Source of the DNA: Massilia endophytica
GTDB lineage: Bacteria; Pseudomonadota; Gammaproteobacteria; Burkholderiales; Burkholderiaceae_D
Assembly (NCBI RefSeq): GCF_021165955.1
Contig: NZ_CP088952.1
Coordinates: forward strand, 2,790,001 to 2,854,000
DNA: 64,000 nucleotides
Direction: 5' to 3'
Shown: positions 42,347 to 50,907 of the stretch, in pieces
Layout: each line of letters opens with the position of its first letter
Position numbering within the stretch: the stretch's first letter is position 1
Made by a program: the position numbers and the translations under genes
Notes under the pieces: model-generated
Told to the model about the DNA's origin: nothing
The model's database searches: none
Seen by the model: only the letters and a program-made list of their open reading frames with translations

Positions 42347-43111
42347 CTAAAACGACCAGATATAGAGTGGCGGATGTCCCTCTGTGGTAACTATGGTCTT
42401 GTCCGCTTCATAAGCGGGGACGGGGAACTCGTAGCTGATGAGGAGGCTGCCCGGCTTCATCTCCGCGCGGGCCTTGCGCATTAGCGACTCCATGGCGGCC
42501 GGCGACAGGTAGGCGAAGACCAGGTCGAAGGCGCCGAAATCGAGCTGCTGGTAGTCGCCGCGCAGGAACTGCGCGCGGCTGCCTGCGAGCCGGGCGCGCA
42601 GCCAGGACAGGAGCCACGGCAGGGGCGCGATCTCGACGCCGATGCATGCACATTCGGGCCGCACCCGCGCCAGATACAGGGACAGGCCGCCCAGGCCGCT
42701 GCCGATTTCCACCACCCGCCCTGCCCTGCCCGGCGGCAGCTGGGCCGCCACGGCCTCCCACACGTCCTGGCCGGAGGGGTAGTACGGCACCTGGGTGCGG
42801 AAAGTGGACCAATAGACCAGCAGCAGGACGCCGAAGACCAGCAGGTAGACCCAGGACGGCAGTCCCAGCCCCAGCGCCAGCAGCAGCGCGGGTGCGAACA
42901 GCAGCAGGATGGGCCGCCACCAGGCGGCGAGCCGCAGGCGCCAGCCGATCAGCATGGCGGACAGGCCATGCAGCAGGGCGCCGTGCAGCAGGGTCGGGGT
43001 GGCGCCGGCCGCGTCCAGGGCGAAGGCGGCCAGGGCCGTGGGCGCCAGCGCCAGCAGCAGGGCCAGCAGCGCGCGCAGGGCCGGAATGCGCCAAAGCCGG
43101 GACCGCATCAT
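42347..43111 (-). CDS. Membrane-anchored class I SAM-dependent methyltransferase
   Basis: A 254-aa protein. The first about 105 residues hold three to four hydrophobic helices; residues about 130-250 form a Rossmann methyltransferase with motif I VVEIGSGLGGLSLYLA and the acidic end of strand 2 in CIGVEIAPLPW. Strand 4 is FDLVFAYLSP. The substrate is unknown. It lies between flhC and motA on the same strand, within the motility locus, which makes a motility or envelope link possible but not shown. Confidence 0.8.
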   Translation of the reverse strand: MMRSRLWRIPALRALLALLLALAPTALAAFALDAAGATPTLLHGALLHGLSAMLIGWRLRLAAWWRPILLLFAPALLLALGLGLPSWVYLLVFGVLLLVYWSTFRTQVPYYPSGQDVWEAVAAQLPPGRAGRVVEIGSGLGGLSLYLARVRPECACIGVEIAPLPWLLSWLRARLAGSRAQFLRGDYQQLDFGAFDLVFAYLSPAAMESLMRKARAEMKPGSLLISYEFPVPAYEADKTIVTTEGHPPLYIWSF

Positions 43112-43156
43112 CTGCGGCCCCGGCTTTGGCGGAGGGAGTTCGGGGAGATTGGCACC

Positions 43157-43702
43157 TCAGGCGGCCAGCGCCTCGGCATCCTTGGCCTTGCGGGTCTTCC
43201 CGGCGCGGGAAGGCATGTGGCACAGGCCGCAGTGGTAGCCGCCGTTCAGGTCCATGGCGTTGACCACGAACTTGCCCTGGCATTTGGCGCAGGGTTTCAG
43301 TTCCAGCATCTTGCTGCTGAAGAAGCGCACCAGGGTCCAGGCGCGGGTCAGGGACAGTACCGGCTCTTCGCCCGCTTCCGGCGGCATCTGTTCCAGGTAG
43401 AGCTGGTACGCCTTCATCACGGCCTGGATGCCGGTGGCGCCTGCGTGCTGCACCAGGAAATTGTGGATGTTGATGAACAGCGAGGAATGGATGTTCGGCT
43501 GCCAGGTCAGGAACCAGTCGGTGGAGAACGGCAGCATGCCCTTCGGCGGCGACACGCCCTTCAGCTCCTTGTAGAGCTTCAGCAGGCGCTCGCGCGACAG
43601 CGACACTTCCGATTCCAGCAGCTGCAGGCGCGCGCCCAGGTTGATCAGCTCGATGGCCAGCTGGATTTCCTGTGCTTCGGTGACGACGCTCTTCTTGCTC
43701 AT
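43157..43702 (-). CDS. flhC: Flagellar transcriptional activator FlhC
   Basis: A 181-aa subunit of the FlhD4C2 master activator of class II flagellar genes. The N-terminal helix set (AIELINLGARLQLLESEVSL) and RLLKLYKELKGVSPPKGMLPFS are typical. The zinc site is seen as CAKCQGKF and CGLCHMPSR. It lies 28 bases downstream of flhD. Confidence 0.96.
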   Translation of the reverse strand: MSKKSVVTEAQEIQLAIELINLGARLQLLESEVSLSRERLLKLYKELKGVSPPKGMLPFSTDWFLTWQPNIHSSLFINIHNFLVQHAGATGIQAVMKAYQLYLEQMPPEAGEEPVLSLTRAWTLVRFFSSKMLELKPCAKCQGKFVVNAMDLNGGYHCGLCHMPSRAGKTRKAKDAEALAA

Positions 43703-43730
43703 GATCCGGGCTCCAGTGAAGTGGGCAGGC

Positions 43731-44048
43731 TTAAACGATCTCTTCGGCAGGCTGGCCGGCCATCAGGATGGCGGCGTGGGACTGGGCCAGGCCGCGGTCC
43801 TTATTGTAGTTGGTCAGCATCGAGAGGATCGCGCCGTCGTCGAAGCGGAAACGGGCCAGCATCATGTTGCCGCCTGCCAGTTTCAGGATCTGGGCGTTGC
43901 TCATGCCTTCGATCAGGTCGGCGATGTCGGCCGAAATGCCCAGACGGAAGATCGCGGTCACCTTGTCCGCGCGGATCATCTGCTGAGCCAGCATCAGGTA
44001 GCTCAGGTTTGCATCGCGGATCTCAGCCATCATATCGTTTGCGGTCAT
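43731..44048 (-). CDS. flhD: Flagellar transcriptional activator FlhD
   Basis: A 105-aa partner of FlhC. The ATG at 44048 was chosen because GGGAG lies six bases upstream and MTANDMMAEIRDANLSYLML aligns with E. coli FlhD; an ATG two codons earlier would leave no spacing to that site. Other conserved parts are LAQQMIRADKVTAIFRLGIS and the HTH-like NAQILKLAGGNMMLARFRFD. It is transcribed away from a 567-bp regulatory-looking region. Confidence 0.96.
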   Translation of the reverse strand: MTANDMMAEIRDANLSYLMLAQQMIRADKVTAIFRLGISADIADLIEGMSNAQILKLAGGNMMLARFRFDDGAILSMLTNYNKDRGLAQSHAAILMAGQPAEEIV

Positions 44049-44313
44049 GTCCATCTCCCTGTTGAATTTGTATCTCGAACGCAATTGCGTTTCCGTTGAG
44101 ATACATTCTGCTGGAGCAAGGATAGGCCGAGAAGAGGCAGCTTTCTGTATTTTCGGTCGGAGAATGCGGAGATAGCCCTGTCCGCCTTTGTCTGACAAAG
44201 GCAGGGCGACAGAGCTGCAAGCCAGTACTGGCGCGGCTTTCCGATTTTTGACGCCCTGGACAAAAATGCCGTCTCAAGGCAAGAAAAGAGATGGCGCAGT
44301 GCGACTTTTTTGC

Positions 44314-44386
44314 GACATCTATGCTGGTAACGGCTGAGTTTTGGAGAACTTTAGGGTCTGGACGAAAAAATTTTAAATTTTTTTCG
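44314..44386. repeat. AT-rich direct repeat, copy 1
   Basis: The repeat contains GACATCTA, GGTAACGGC, GAACTTTAGGGT and a near-palindromic A/T block CGAAAAAATTTTAAA...CG (44363-44386) in that order. Copy 2 has the same elements in the same order. Confidence 0.8.
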
Positions 44387-44421
44387 CCCTACCCCAAGCC
44401 TCGAACAAAGGCCTTTTACCG

Positions 44422-44494
44422 GACATCTAAGAACGGTAACGGCAGCACTTTCGGGAACTTTAGGGTTTTTCGAAAAAATTTTTAAAATTTTTTG
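44422..44494. repeat. AT-rich direct repeat, copy 2
   Basis: Same order of elements as copy 1: GACATCTA, GGTAACGGC, GAACTTTAGGGT, then the A/T palindrome. It additionally forms a large hairpin with GGGAACTTT (44453-44461) opposite AAAGTTCCC (44497-44505). Confidence 0.8.
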
Positions 44495-44615
44495 AAAAAG
44501 TTCCCAAACCCAGTATCCATGCGGGTTTGCGGCCGGCGGGACGGGCCCGCACCTTGCAGAATCGCTACTTTATGCGTGCTAAACTGCCGTTTTCTTTCAA
44601 GCTTCAAGCATTTTT

Positions 44616-45857
44616 ATGGTCAACCGTAACGACTGCCTGAACCGCGACGCCGCCGACCCCCTGGCCCCGCTGCGCGACCAGTTCGACCTGCCCGCTGGGG
44701 TGATTTATCTCGATGGCAACTCCTTGGGCGCCCGCCCCAAGGCCGCCCTCACCCGCGCCACCGAAGTCATCGCGCGCGAATGGGGCAAGGACCTCATCAC
44801 CAGCTGGAACACGGCAGGCTGGTTCCACATGCCCAAACGCCTGGGCGACCGGCTGGCCTCCCTCATCGGGGCCCGGGAAGGCGAAGTAGTGGTGACCGAT
44901 ACCACCTCCATCAACCTCTTCAAGGCCCTGGCTGCTGCCCTGAACATGCAGGCGGGTGCTGCTGAGCGCAAGGTCATCGTTACAGAACGTAGCAATTTCC
45001 CGACTGACATATACATGGCCCAGGGCCTGAGCAGCTGGCTGGACCGGGGCTATAGCCTCAAGCTGGTGGAGTCGCCGGAGGAAATCGCCGCCGCCGTGGG
45101 CGCCGATACGGCCGTGCTGATGCTGACCCATGTGAACTACCGCACCGGTTACCAGCACGACATGGCTGCCCTTTCCGCCCTCGCCCGCCAGCACGGCGCG
45201 CTGACGGTCTGGGACCTGGCCCATTCGGCGGGGGCGGTGCCGGTGGACCTGCATGCGGCCGGGGCGGACTTCGCCATCGGCTGCACCTACAAATACCTGA
45301 ACGGCGGGCCCGGTGCGCCGGCCTTCATCTGGGTGCCGCAGCGCCACCAGGCCGCTTTCACCCAGCCCCTGTCCGGCTGGTGGGGCCATGCCCAGCCCTT
45401 CGCCATGGCGCCGCACTTCGCGCCCACGGAAGGCATCGGCCGCGCCCTGTGCGGCACCCAGCCCGTGGTCTCGCTGGCGATGGTCGAATGCGGGCTGGAC
45501 GTCTTTGGGCAAACGACCATGGCCGCCATCCGCGAAAAGTCCCTGGCCCTGACCGACCTCTTCATCGAGCTGGTGGAATCGCGCTGCGCGGGCCATCCGC
45601 TGCAGCTGGTGACGCCGCGCGAGCATGGGCGGCGCGGCAGCCAGGCCAGCTTCGCCCACCCCCATGGCTATGCCGTGATGCAGGCCCTGATCGCGCGCGG
45701 CGTGATCGGCGACTACCGCGAACCCCACATCATGCGCTTCGGCTTCACGCCGCTGTACACCAGCTTCGCCGACGTATGGGACGCGGTGGAGATCCTGAAA
45801 CAGATCCTGGACGACCAGGCCTACGATATCGCCGCCGAGCGCGGCGCAGTCACCTGA
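44616..45857 (+). CDS. kynU: Kynureninase
   Basis: A 413-aa PLP enzyme splitting kynurenine into anthranilate and alanine in tryptophan breakdown. The start region VIYLDGNSLGARPKAAL, the phosphate-binding DTTSINLFKAL, the Asp in VWDLAHSAGAVPVDLH and the PLP lysine in GCTYKYLNGGPGAPAF are all visible. The terminal IMRFGFTPLYTSF is conserved. It ends seven bases before kynA. The formamidase gene kynB, often in the same operon, is not present in the window. Confidence 0.96.
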   Translation: MVNRNDCLNRDAADPLAPLRDQFDLPAGVIYLDGNSLGARPKAALTRATEVIAREWGKDLITSWNTAGWFHMPKRLGDRLASLIGAREGEVVVTDTTSINLFKALAAALNMQAGAAERKVIVTERSNFPTDIYMAQGLSSWLDRGYSLKLVESPEEIAAAVGADTAVLMLTHVNYRTGYQHDMAALSALARQHGALTVWDLAHSAGAVPVDLHAAGADFAIGCTYKYLNGGPGAPAFIWVPQRHQAAFTQPLSGWWGHAQPFAMAPHFAPTEGIGRALCGTQPVVSLAMVECGLDVFGQTTMAAIREKSLALTDLFIELVESRCAGHPLQLVTPREHGRRGSQASFAHPHGYAVMQALIARGVIGDYREPHIMRFGFTPLYTSFADVWDAVEILKQILDDQAYDIAAERGAVT

Positions 45858-45864
45858 GCACACT

Positions 45865-46707
45865 ATGAGCGACGACAAGAAACCGGCCGGCCAGTGGCAT
45901 GGCGCACAGATGGACTTCTCCAGGTCCATGAGCTACGGCGACTACCTGGCGCTGGACAAGATACTGAACGCCCAGCACCCCCTGTCCCCCAACCACAACG
46001 AAATGCTCTTCATCGTGCAGCACCAGACGAGCGAGCTGTGGATGAAACTCATGCTGCACGAGATGCATGCGGTGCGCGACCACCTGCGCGCGGGCGACCT
46101 GCCGCCCGCCTTCAAGATGCTGGCGCGCGTGGCGCGCATCATGGACCAGCTGGTGCATGCCTGGGACGTGCTGGCCACGATGACGCCGCCGGAATACTCG
46201 GCCATCCGCCCCTATCTGGGCGCATCGTCCGGTTTCCAGTCCTACCAGTACCGCGAGATCGAGTTCATCCTCGGGAACAAGAACGCCAACCTGCTCAGCG
46301 TGCACAACACAACGCCCGACACCTATGTCATCCTGGAAAAGGCGCTGAACGAGCCCTCGGTGTACGACGAGGCGGTGCGCCTGCTGGCGCGCAACGGGCT
46401 GCCCGTGTCGGAAGCGCGGCTGAACGCGGACCCGACGCAGCCCACGGTGGCGGACGAGTCGGTGAAGGCGGCGTGGCTGGAGGTCTACCGCGATCCGGAC
46501 CACCACTGGGCCCTCTACGAGCTGGCCGAAAAGCTGGTGGACCTGGAAACGGCCTTCCGCTTCTGGCGCTTCCGCCATGTGACGACGGTGGAGCGCATCA
46601 TCGGCTTCAAGACCGGCACGGGCGGCACGGCGGGCGTGAGCTATCTGCGCAAGATGCTCGACGTCGTCCTCTTCCCCGAACTTTTCGCCCTCCGTACCGC
46701 TCTGTAA
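45865..46707 (+). CDS. kynA: Tryptophan 2,3-dioxygenase
   Basis: A 280-aa haem dioxygenase opening the indole ring of tryptophan to N-formylkynurenine. Conserved parts are SYGDYLALDKILNAQ, HNEMLFIVQHQTSELWMKLM (with the active-site His), GFQSYQYREIEFILG and the haem-ligand region FRFWRFRHVTTVERIIG with the GTGGTAGVSYL loop. Same operon as kynU. Length is normal for bacterial TDO. Confidence 0.97.
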   Translation: MSDDKKPAGQWHGAQMDFSRSMSYGDYLALDKILNAQHPLSPNHNEMLFIVQHQTSELWMKLMLHEMHAVRDHLRAGDLPPAFKMLARVARIMDQLVHAWDVLATMTPPEYSAIRPYLGASSGFQSYQYREIEFILGNKNANLLSVHNTTPDTYVILEKALNEPSVYDEAVRLLARNGLPVSEARLNADPTQPTVADESVKAAWLEVYRDPDHHWALYELAEKLVDLETAFRFWRFRHVTTVERIIGFKTGTGGTAGVSYLRKMLDVVLFPELFALRTAL

Positions 46708-46762
46708 CAAGAACGTTACGGTTCCAGTAGCGGCGGGGACGCTGCCTCCTCTGGAGGATGCG

Positions 46763-46779
46763 TGGCGCGCGTTTTGCAT
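46763..46779 (+). promoter_or_regulatory. Sigma-54-type promoter of the CHRD PEP-CTERM gene
   Basis: TGGCGCG-CGTT-TTGCAT has the GG and GC elements exactly ten bases apart, close to the consensus TGGCACG-N4-TTGCA. It lies 38 bases before the ATG. A short inverted repeat CCTCC-TCT-GGAGG sits just upstream at about 46745-46757. Confidence 0.65.
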
Positions 46780-46815
46780 GGATTTCTCCATCCTGTCTGC
46801 GATGGAGGAGTCGCC

Positions 46816-47409
46816 ATGAAATCCCTGTTCCTGAAGTGCCTTGCCGCCCTGGCCCTCGCCCTGGGCAGCGCCGCCGCCATGGCGGAGAGCTATACGACGA
46901 GCATGACCGGCCTGCAGGAGGTCACGCCCAACGATTCGCCCGCCGTCGGCGCCGGCATTGTCACATTCGATGTGACGAGCCATACCATTACCATCGGCGC
47001 GGTCTTCACGGGCCTGGAAGCGGGCGTGACGGCGGCGCATATCCATTGCTGCACGGCCGATGCAGGCGTGGGCGGCGCCCCTGTCGCGACCATGGTGCCA
47101 ACCTTCGCCGGCTTCCCTGCGGGGGTGACGGAAGGCACCTACCTGATGAGCTTCGACACCTCGATGGCCTCGTTCTGGAATCCCGCCTTCATTACCGCCC
47201 ATGGCGGCACCACCTCGGGTGCGGAAATGGCCCTGCTGGATGGCATGAATGCGGGAATGGCCTACCTCAATATCCACACGAGCGAATACCCCGGCGGCGA
47301 GATCCGCGGCTTCCTGATGCTGACTCCGGTGCCGGAGCCGGGAATGGGATGGATGCTGCTGATGGGTGTGCCCCTCGCCGTGGGACTGGCAAGGCGCAGG
47401 AGGGAATAG
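46816..47409 (+). CDS. CHRD-domain PEP-CTERM sorted protein
   Basis: A 197-aa protein. The ATG at 46816 follows GGAGGAG and gives a signal peptide (MKSLFLKCLAALALALGSAAAMA). The body is a CHRD domain: TGLQEVTPNDSPAVGAGIVTF, AAHIHCCTADAGVGGAPVAT, YLNIHTSEYPGGEIRGFL. The C-terminus has the canonical PVPEPGMGWMLLMGVPLAV helix and LARRRRE, the exosortase sorting signal. It should be processed in the envelope and surface-exposed or released. The exosortase is elsewhere. Confidence 0.92.
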   Translation: MKSLFLKCLAALALALGSAAAMAESYTTSMTGLQEVTPNDSPAVGAGIVTFDVTSHTITIGAVFTGLEAGVTAAHIHCCTADAGVGGAPVATMVPTFAGFPAGVTEGTYLMSFDTSMASFWNPAFITAHGGTTSGAEMALLDGMNAGMAYLNIHTSEYPGGEIRGFLMLTPVPEPGMGWMLLMGVPLAVGLARRRRE

Positions 47410-47413
47410 GAAG

Positions 47414-47435
47414 GGAGGGGACGCACGTCCCCTCC
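47414..47435. terminator. Hairpin between the convergent CHRD and htpG genes
   Basis: GGAGGGGACG-CA-CGTCCCCTCC makes a ten-base GC-rich stem right after the CHRD gene and nine bases beyond the htpG stop. No U-tract follows, so it may act as a barrier or RNA 3' end rather than a classical terminator. Confidence 0.45.
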
Positions 47436-47444
47436 GGGTGAAGC

Positions 47445-49358
47445 TTACTTACCGCCCAGCAGCATCTCGTTCATGCGCTTGACGAAGGCGGCCGGGTCGC
47501 TCAGCGAACCGCCTTCGGCCAGCAGCGCCTGGTCGAAGAGGATATGCGACCAGTCGGAGAATTTGACGCTGTCCGGCCCTTCGTACTTCAAGCGCGTGAC
47601 GAGCGGGTGATTCGGGTTGATCTCCAGGATCGGCTTGGACTCGGGCGCATTCTGTCCGGCGGCCTTCAGCATGCGCAGCAGGTTGCCGGAGAGCTCGTGC
47701 TCGTCCGCCACCAGGCAGGCCGGGGAATCGGTAAGGCGGAAGGTCACGCGCACGTCCTTGGCCTTGTCGGCCAGGGATTCCTTCATCTTGGCGACCAGAT
47801 CCTTGTACTGGGTTTCGGTCTCCTCGTGTTCCTTCTTCTCGGCTTCGTCTTCCAGCTTGCCCAGGTCCAGGCCGCCCTTGGCCACGGATACCAGCTCCTT
47901 GCCTTCGAACTCGGTGAGGAAGGACAGCATCCACTCGTCCACGCGGTCGCTCAGCAGCAGCACTTCCACGCCCTTCTTGCGGAAGATTTCGAGGTGCGGG
48001 CTGTTCTTCGCGGCCGTGTAGTTGTCGGCCGTGACATAGTAAATCTTGTCCTGGCCTTCCTTCATGCGGCCCACGTAGTCTTCCAGCGACACGTTCTGGG
48101 CATCGCTCTCGTTGTGGGTGGAGGCGAAGCGCAGCAGCTTGGCCAGACGGTCCTTGTTGGCCATGTCCTCGCCGATGCCTTCCTTGAGCACCTGGCCGAA
48201 TTCGGTCCAGAAGGTGGCGTACTTGTCCTTCTTTTCCTGCTCCTCGGCGTTCGCCAGTTCCTCCAGCATGCCGATCACGCGCTTGGTCGAACCTTCGCGG
48301 ATCGCCTTCACGTCGCGCGATTCCTGCAGGATCTCGCGCGACACGTTCAGCGGCAGGTCGGCCGAATCGATCACGCCTTTCACGAAGCGCAGGTAGGTCG
48401 GCATCAGCTGCTCGGCATCGTCCATGATGAAGACGCGCTTCACATAGAGCTTGATGCCGCCGCGCTTGTTGCGGTCCCACAGGTCGAACGGCGCCTTGGC
48501 GGGGATGTAGAGCAGCTGGGTGTATTCGCTGCGGCCTTCCACGCGGTTGTGCGTGTACGTGAGGGGCGCCTGGAAGTCGTGCGATACGTGCTTGTAGAAC
48601 TCTTCGTACTGCTCCGGCGTAATGTCGCTCTTGCTGCGCGCCCACAGGGCGCTGGCCTGGTTGATGGTCTCCAGTTCGTCCTTGAGCGCCATCTCCTTCT
48701 TCTCTTCATCCCACTCTTCCTTCTGCATCTGGATCGGCAGGGAGATGTGGTCGGAGTACTTGCGGATGATGGATTTCAGCTTCCAGCCGGAGAGCAGCTC
48801 GTCCTCGCCTTCGCGCAGGTGCAGGATGATGTCGGTGCCGCGCCCCGCCTTCTCGATCTGCTCCACGCTGTAATCGCCCTCGCCGGTCGATTCCCAGCGC
48901 ACGGCCTCGTTGGCGCCCAGGCCCGCACGGCGGGTCTCGACGGTGATCTTGTCGGCCACGATGAAGCCGGAGTAGAAGCCCACGCCGAACTGGCCGATCA
49001 GGGCGGCGTCCTTCTGCTGGTCGCCGGAGAGCTTGCCGAAGAACTCGCGGGTGCCCGATTTGGCGATGGTGCCCAGGTGGGCGATGGCCTCGTCGCGGCT
49101 CATGCCGATGCCGTTGTCCGAGATGGTGATGGTGCGGGCGGCCTTGTCGAAGCTGACCTTGATCTTCAGTTCGTGGTCGTTGCCGTACAGGGCGTCGTTG
49201 TTGATCGCCTCGAAACGCAGCTTGTCGGCGGCGTCGGAGGCATTTGAAATCAGCTCGCGCAGGAAGATCTCCTTGTTGGAATACAGGGAGTGGATCATCA
49301 GTTGCAGCAGTTGCTTGACTTCTGCCTGGAAGCCCAGGGTTTCTTTGTGATCGGCCAT
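47445..49358 (-). CDS. htpG: Molecular chaperone HtpG (Hsp90)
   Basis: A 637-aa ATP-dependent chaperone. The GHKL nucleotide site is visible: FLRELISNASDAADKLRFEA, ISDNGIGMSRDEAIAHLGTIAKSGT and GQFGVGFYSGFIVAD. The middle domain carries the catalytic-loop Arg region LPLNVSREILQESRDV. The ATG at 49358 follows GAGG, while the upstream TTG in frame overlaps that site. No heat-shock promoter was convincingly located. Confidence 0.97.
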   Translation of the reverse strand: MADHKETLGFQAEVKQLLQLMIHSLYSNKEIFLRELISNASDAADKLRFEAINNDALYGNDHELKIKVSFDKAARTITISDNGIGMSRDEAIAHLGTIAKSGTREFFGKLSGDQQKDAALIGQFGVGFYSGFIVADKITVETRRAGLGANEAVRWESTGEGDYSVEQIEKAGRGTDIILHLREGEDELLSGWKLKSIIRKYSDHISLPIQMQKEEWDEEKKEMALKDELETINQASALWARSKSDITPEQYEEFYKHVSHDFQAPLTYTHNRVEGRSEYTQLLYIPAKAPFDLWDRNKRGGIKLYVKRVFIMDDAEQLMPTYLRFVKGVIDSADLPLNVSREILQESRDVKAIREGSTKRVIGMLEELANAEEQEKKDKYATFWTEFGQVLKEGIGEDMANKDRLAKLLRFASTHNESDAQNVSLEDYVGRMKEGQDKIYYVTADNYTAAKNSPHLEIFRKKGVEVLLLSDRVDEWMLSFLTEFEGKELVSVAKGGLDLGKLEDEAEKKEHEETETQYKDLVAKMKESLADKAKDVRVTFRLTDSPACLVADEHELSGNLLRMLKAAGQNAPESKPILEINPNHPLVTRLKYEGPDSVKFSDWSHILFDQALLAEGGSLSDPAAFVKRMNEMLLGGK

Positions 49359-49423
49359 TGTTTTCCTCAATAGTCTTGTGGGGTTGTACGGATTCGCGCC
49401 ATCTGGGGGCGGCTTTCGCTATT

Positions 49424-50872
49424 TCAAGAGCTTTTTGACAGCATTTCGCGTTCCAGGAAGCGCCAGACGGCCGCATCCCCCATGGCCGCCACGTTCAGGC
49501 GCAGGTAAGTGGACGGCAGCTGGCTGGGCGAGAACAGGCTGCCGGGGGCCAGCAGCATGCCCTCGGCCATGGCGCGCTCGGCCATCACATTGGTGTCCCG
49601 GCCCGTGTCCGCCCAGACGAACATGCCCGCCGTGGGGGCGCTGCCGAAGCGCATGCCCACGCGTTCGAGCTGGCGCAGGGTGCGGGCGCGCAGACCGTCC
49701 AGCCGCACCCGCATGCGTTCCACATGCTTCCGGTACAGGCCTTCGGAAAGGATCTTGTAGACCACCCGCTCCCCGATATCGCTGGTGGTGAGGGTCTGCA
49801 GCATCTTGCGGTCGGCCAGGCGCTGGGCCAGCTCGGGGGCGGCGGCGATGAAGCCCACCCGCAGGTTGGCGGCCATGGTTTTCGAGAAGCCGCCCAGGTA
49901 GATGACCCGCTTGAGCTGGTCCAGGGCCGCCAGCCGGATCGCGGGCTGGACGGCGCTGCCGGGATGCAGGTCGCAATAGATATCGTCCTCCACCACCATG
50001 AAGCCGTTTTCCTCCGCAATGCGCAGCACCTGGAAGGCCTTGGCCGCCGAGAGCGAGGTCGAGGTGGGGTTGTGCAGGATGGAGTTGATGACGTAGAGGC
50101 GCGGCTTGTGCACGGCCGCCAGCTCCGCCAGGCGCTCGATGTCCGGCCCGTCCGGCAGGCGCGGGATCCCCACCACCTTGGCGCCCAGCGCGGAGAAGGA
50201 GCCGAACATCAGGAACCATGCCGGGTCGTCCACGAAGACCGTGTCGCCGGGCCGCAGGAACTCCCTCGCCACCATGTCCAGCGCCTGGGTCACGCCCGCC
50301 GTGGTGACGAACTGCTCGGGCGCGGCGCCGATCTCCAGCTCGGCCAGCTTGTGCTGGAGCTGCTGGCGCAGCGGCAGGAAGCCCTGGGGCAGGCCGTAAT
50401 TGAGCATGCCTGCGGGACTCTGGCGGCTGATGCTGCGCAGGGCATTCGCGACGGAGGGGCCATCCAGCCAGTCCGTGGGCAGCACGCCGGCGCCCGGAGT
50501 CTGCTGGTGGGGCAGCTGGCGAAACATGTTCCGCACCAGCCAGACCACGTCCAGCGCCTGCTGCGGACTGCTCTCGGGCGCCGCATCCTGGGGCCGCTGG
50601 CTGTGCAGGGGAATCCGCTCGCGGACGAAGAAACCCGCGCCGCGCCGCGACTCCAGGTAGCCGCGCGCCACCAGCTTGTCGTAGGCGGCCACCACGGTGA
50701 AGGGCGATACAGCGTGCGAGGCGGCGAAGCGCCGGATGGAGGGCATGCGGCTGCCGCTGCGCAGCACCCGTTCATCGATGCGGGCTGCCACGGTGCGCAC
50801 GATCTGATCGATCAGCGATTCGCCCGCATCGCGCGAGAGCAGCGCCAGCGGCGCCGAGAGTGTACTGGTCAT
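49424..50872 (-). CDS. MocR-type GntR regulator with aminotransferase domain
   Basis: A 482-aa fusion: N-terminal GntR winged helix (LIDQIVRTVAARIDERVLRS, MPSIRRFAASHAVSPFTVVAAYDKL), then a fold-type I aminotransferase domain with the PLP lysine in YLGGFSKTMAANLRVGF and phosphate/Asp parts in VFVDDPAW and VVEDDIYCDLHP. MocR proteins use PLP as a sensor of amines or amino acids. It is divergent from a threonine dehydratase-like gene and shares its 103-bp promoter region, where TGTAYTGG direct repeats lie. It likely controls that operon and itself. Confidence 0.92.
   Translation of the reverse strand: MTSTLSAPLALLSRDAGESLIDQIVRTVAARIDERVLRSGSRMPSIRRFAASHAVSPFTVVAAYDKLVARGYLESRRGAGFFVRERIPLHSQRPQDAAPESSPQQALDVVWLVRNMFRQLPHQQTPGAGVLPTDWLDGPSVANALRSISRQSPAGMLNYGLPQGFLPLRQQLQHKLAELEIGAAPEQFVTTAGVTQALDMVAREFLRPGDTVFVDDPAWFLMFGSFSALGAKVVGIPRLPDGPDIERLAELAAVHKPRLYVINSILHNPTSTSLSAAKAFQVLRIAEENGFMVVEDDIYCDLHPGSAVQPAIRLAALDQLKRVIYLGGFSKTMAANLRVGFIAAAPELAQRLADRKMLQTLTTSDIGERVVYKILSEGLYRKHVERMRVRLDGLRARTLRQLERVGMRFGSAPTAGMFVWADTGRDTNVMAERAMAEGMLLAPGSLFSPSQLPSTYLRLNVAAMGDAAVWRFLEREMLSKSS
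50861..50871. promoter_or_regulatory. Third TGTACTGGTCA copy over the MocR start codon
   Basis: An exact copy of the 11-bp box at 50919-50929. It overlaps codons 1-4 of the MocR gene, so it could serve autoregulation or be a coding coincidence. Confidence 0.35.
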
Positions 50873-50907
50873 TTTACCGTCACAGTGTGTGAAATTATGC
50901 AGGGAAG

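Larger units (their letters stand above)
44049..44615. other. 567-bp intergenic region between flhD and kynU with AT-rich repeats
   Basis: No gene is supported here. The 44300-44515 part is strikingly AT-rich compared with the rest of the window and carries two imperfect direct repeats about 108 bp apart, long A/T palindromes and one large hairpin. It must contain the promoters of both divergent units (flhDC and kynUA). No clear -35/-10 pair could be placed with confidence. Confidence 0.8.
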
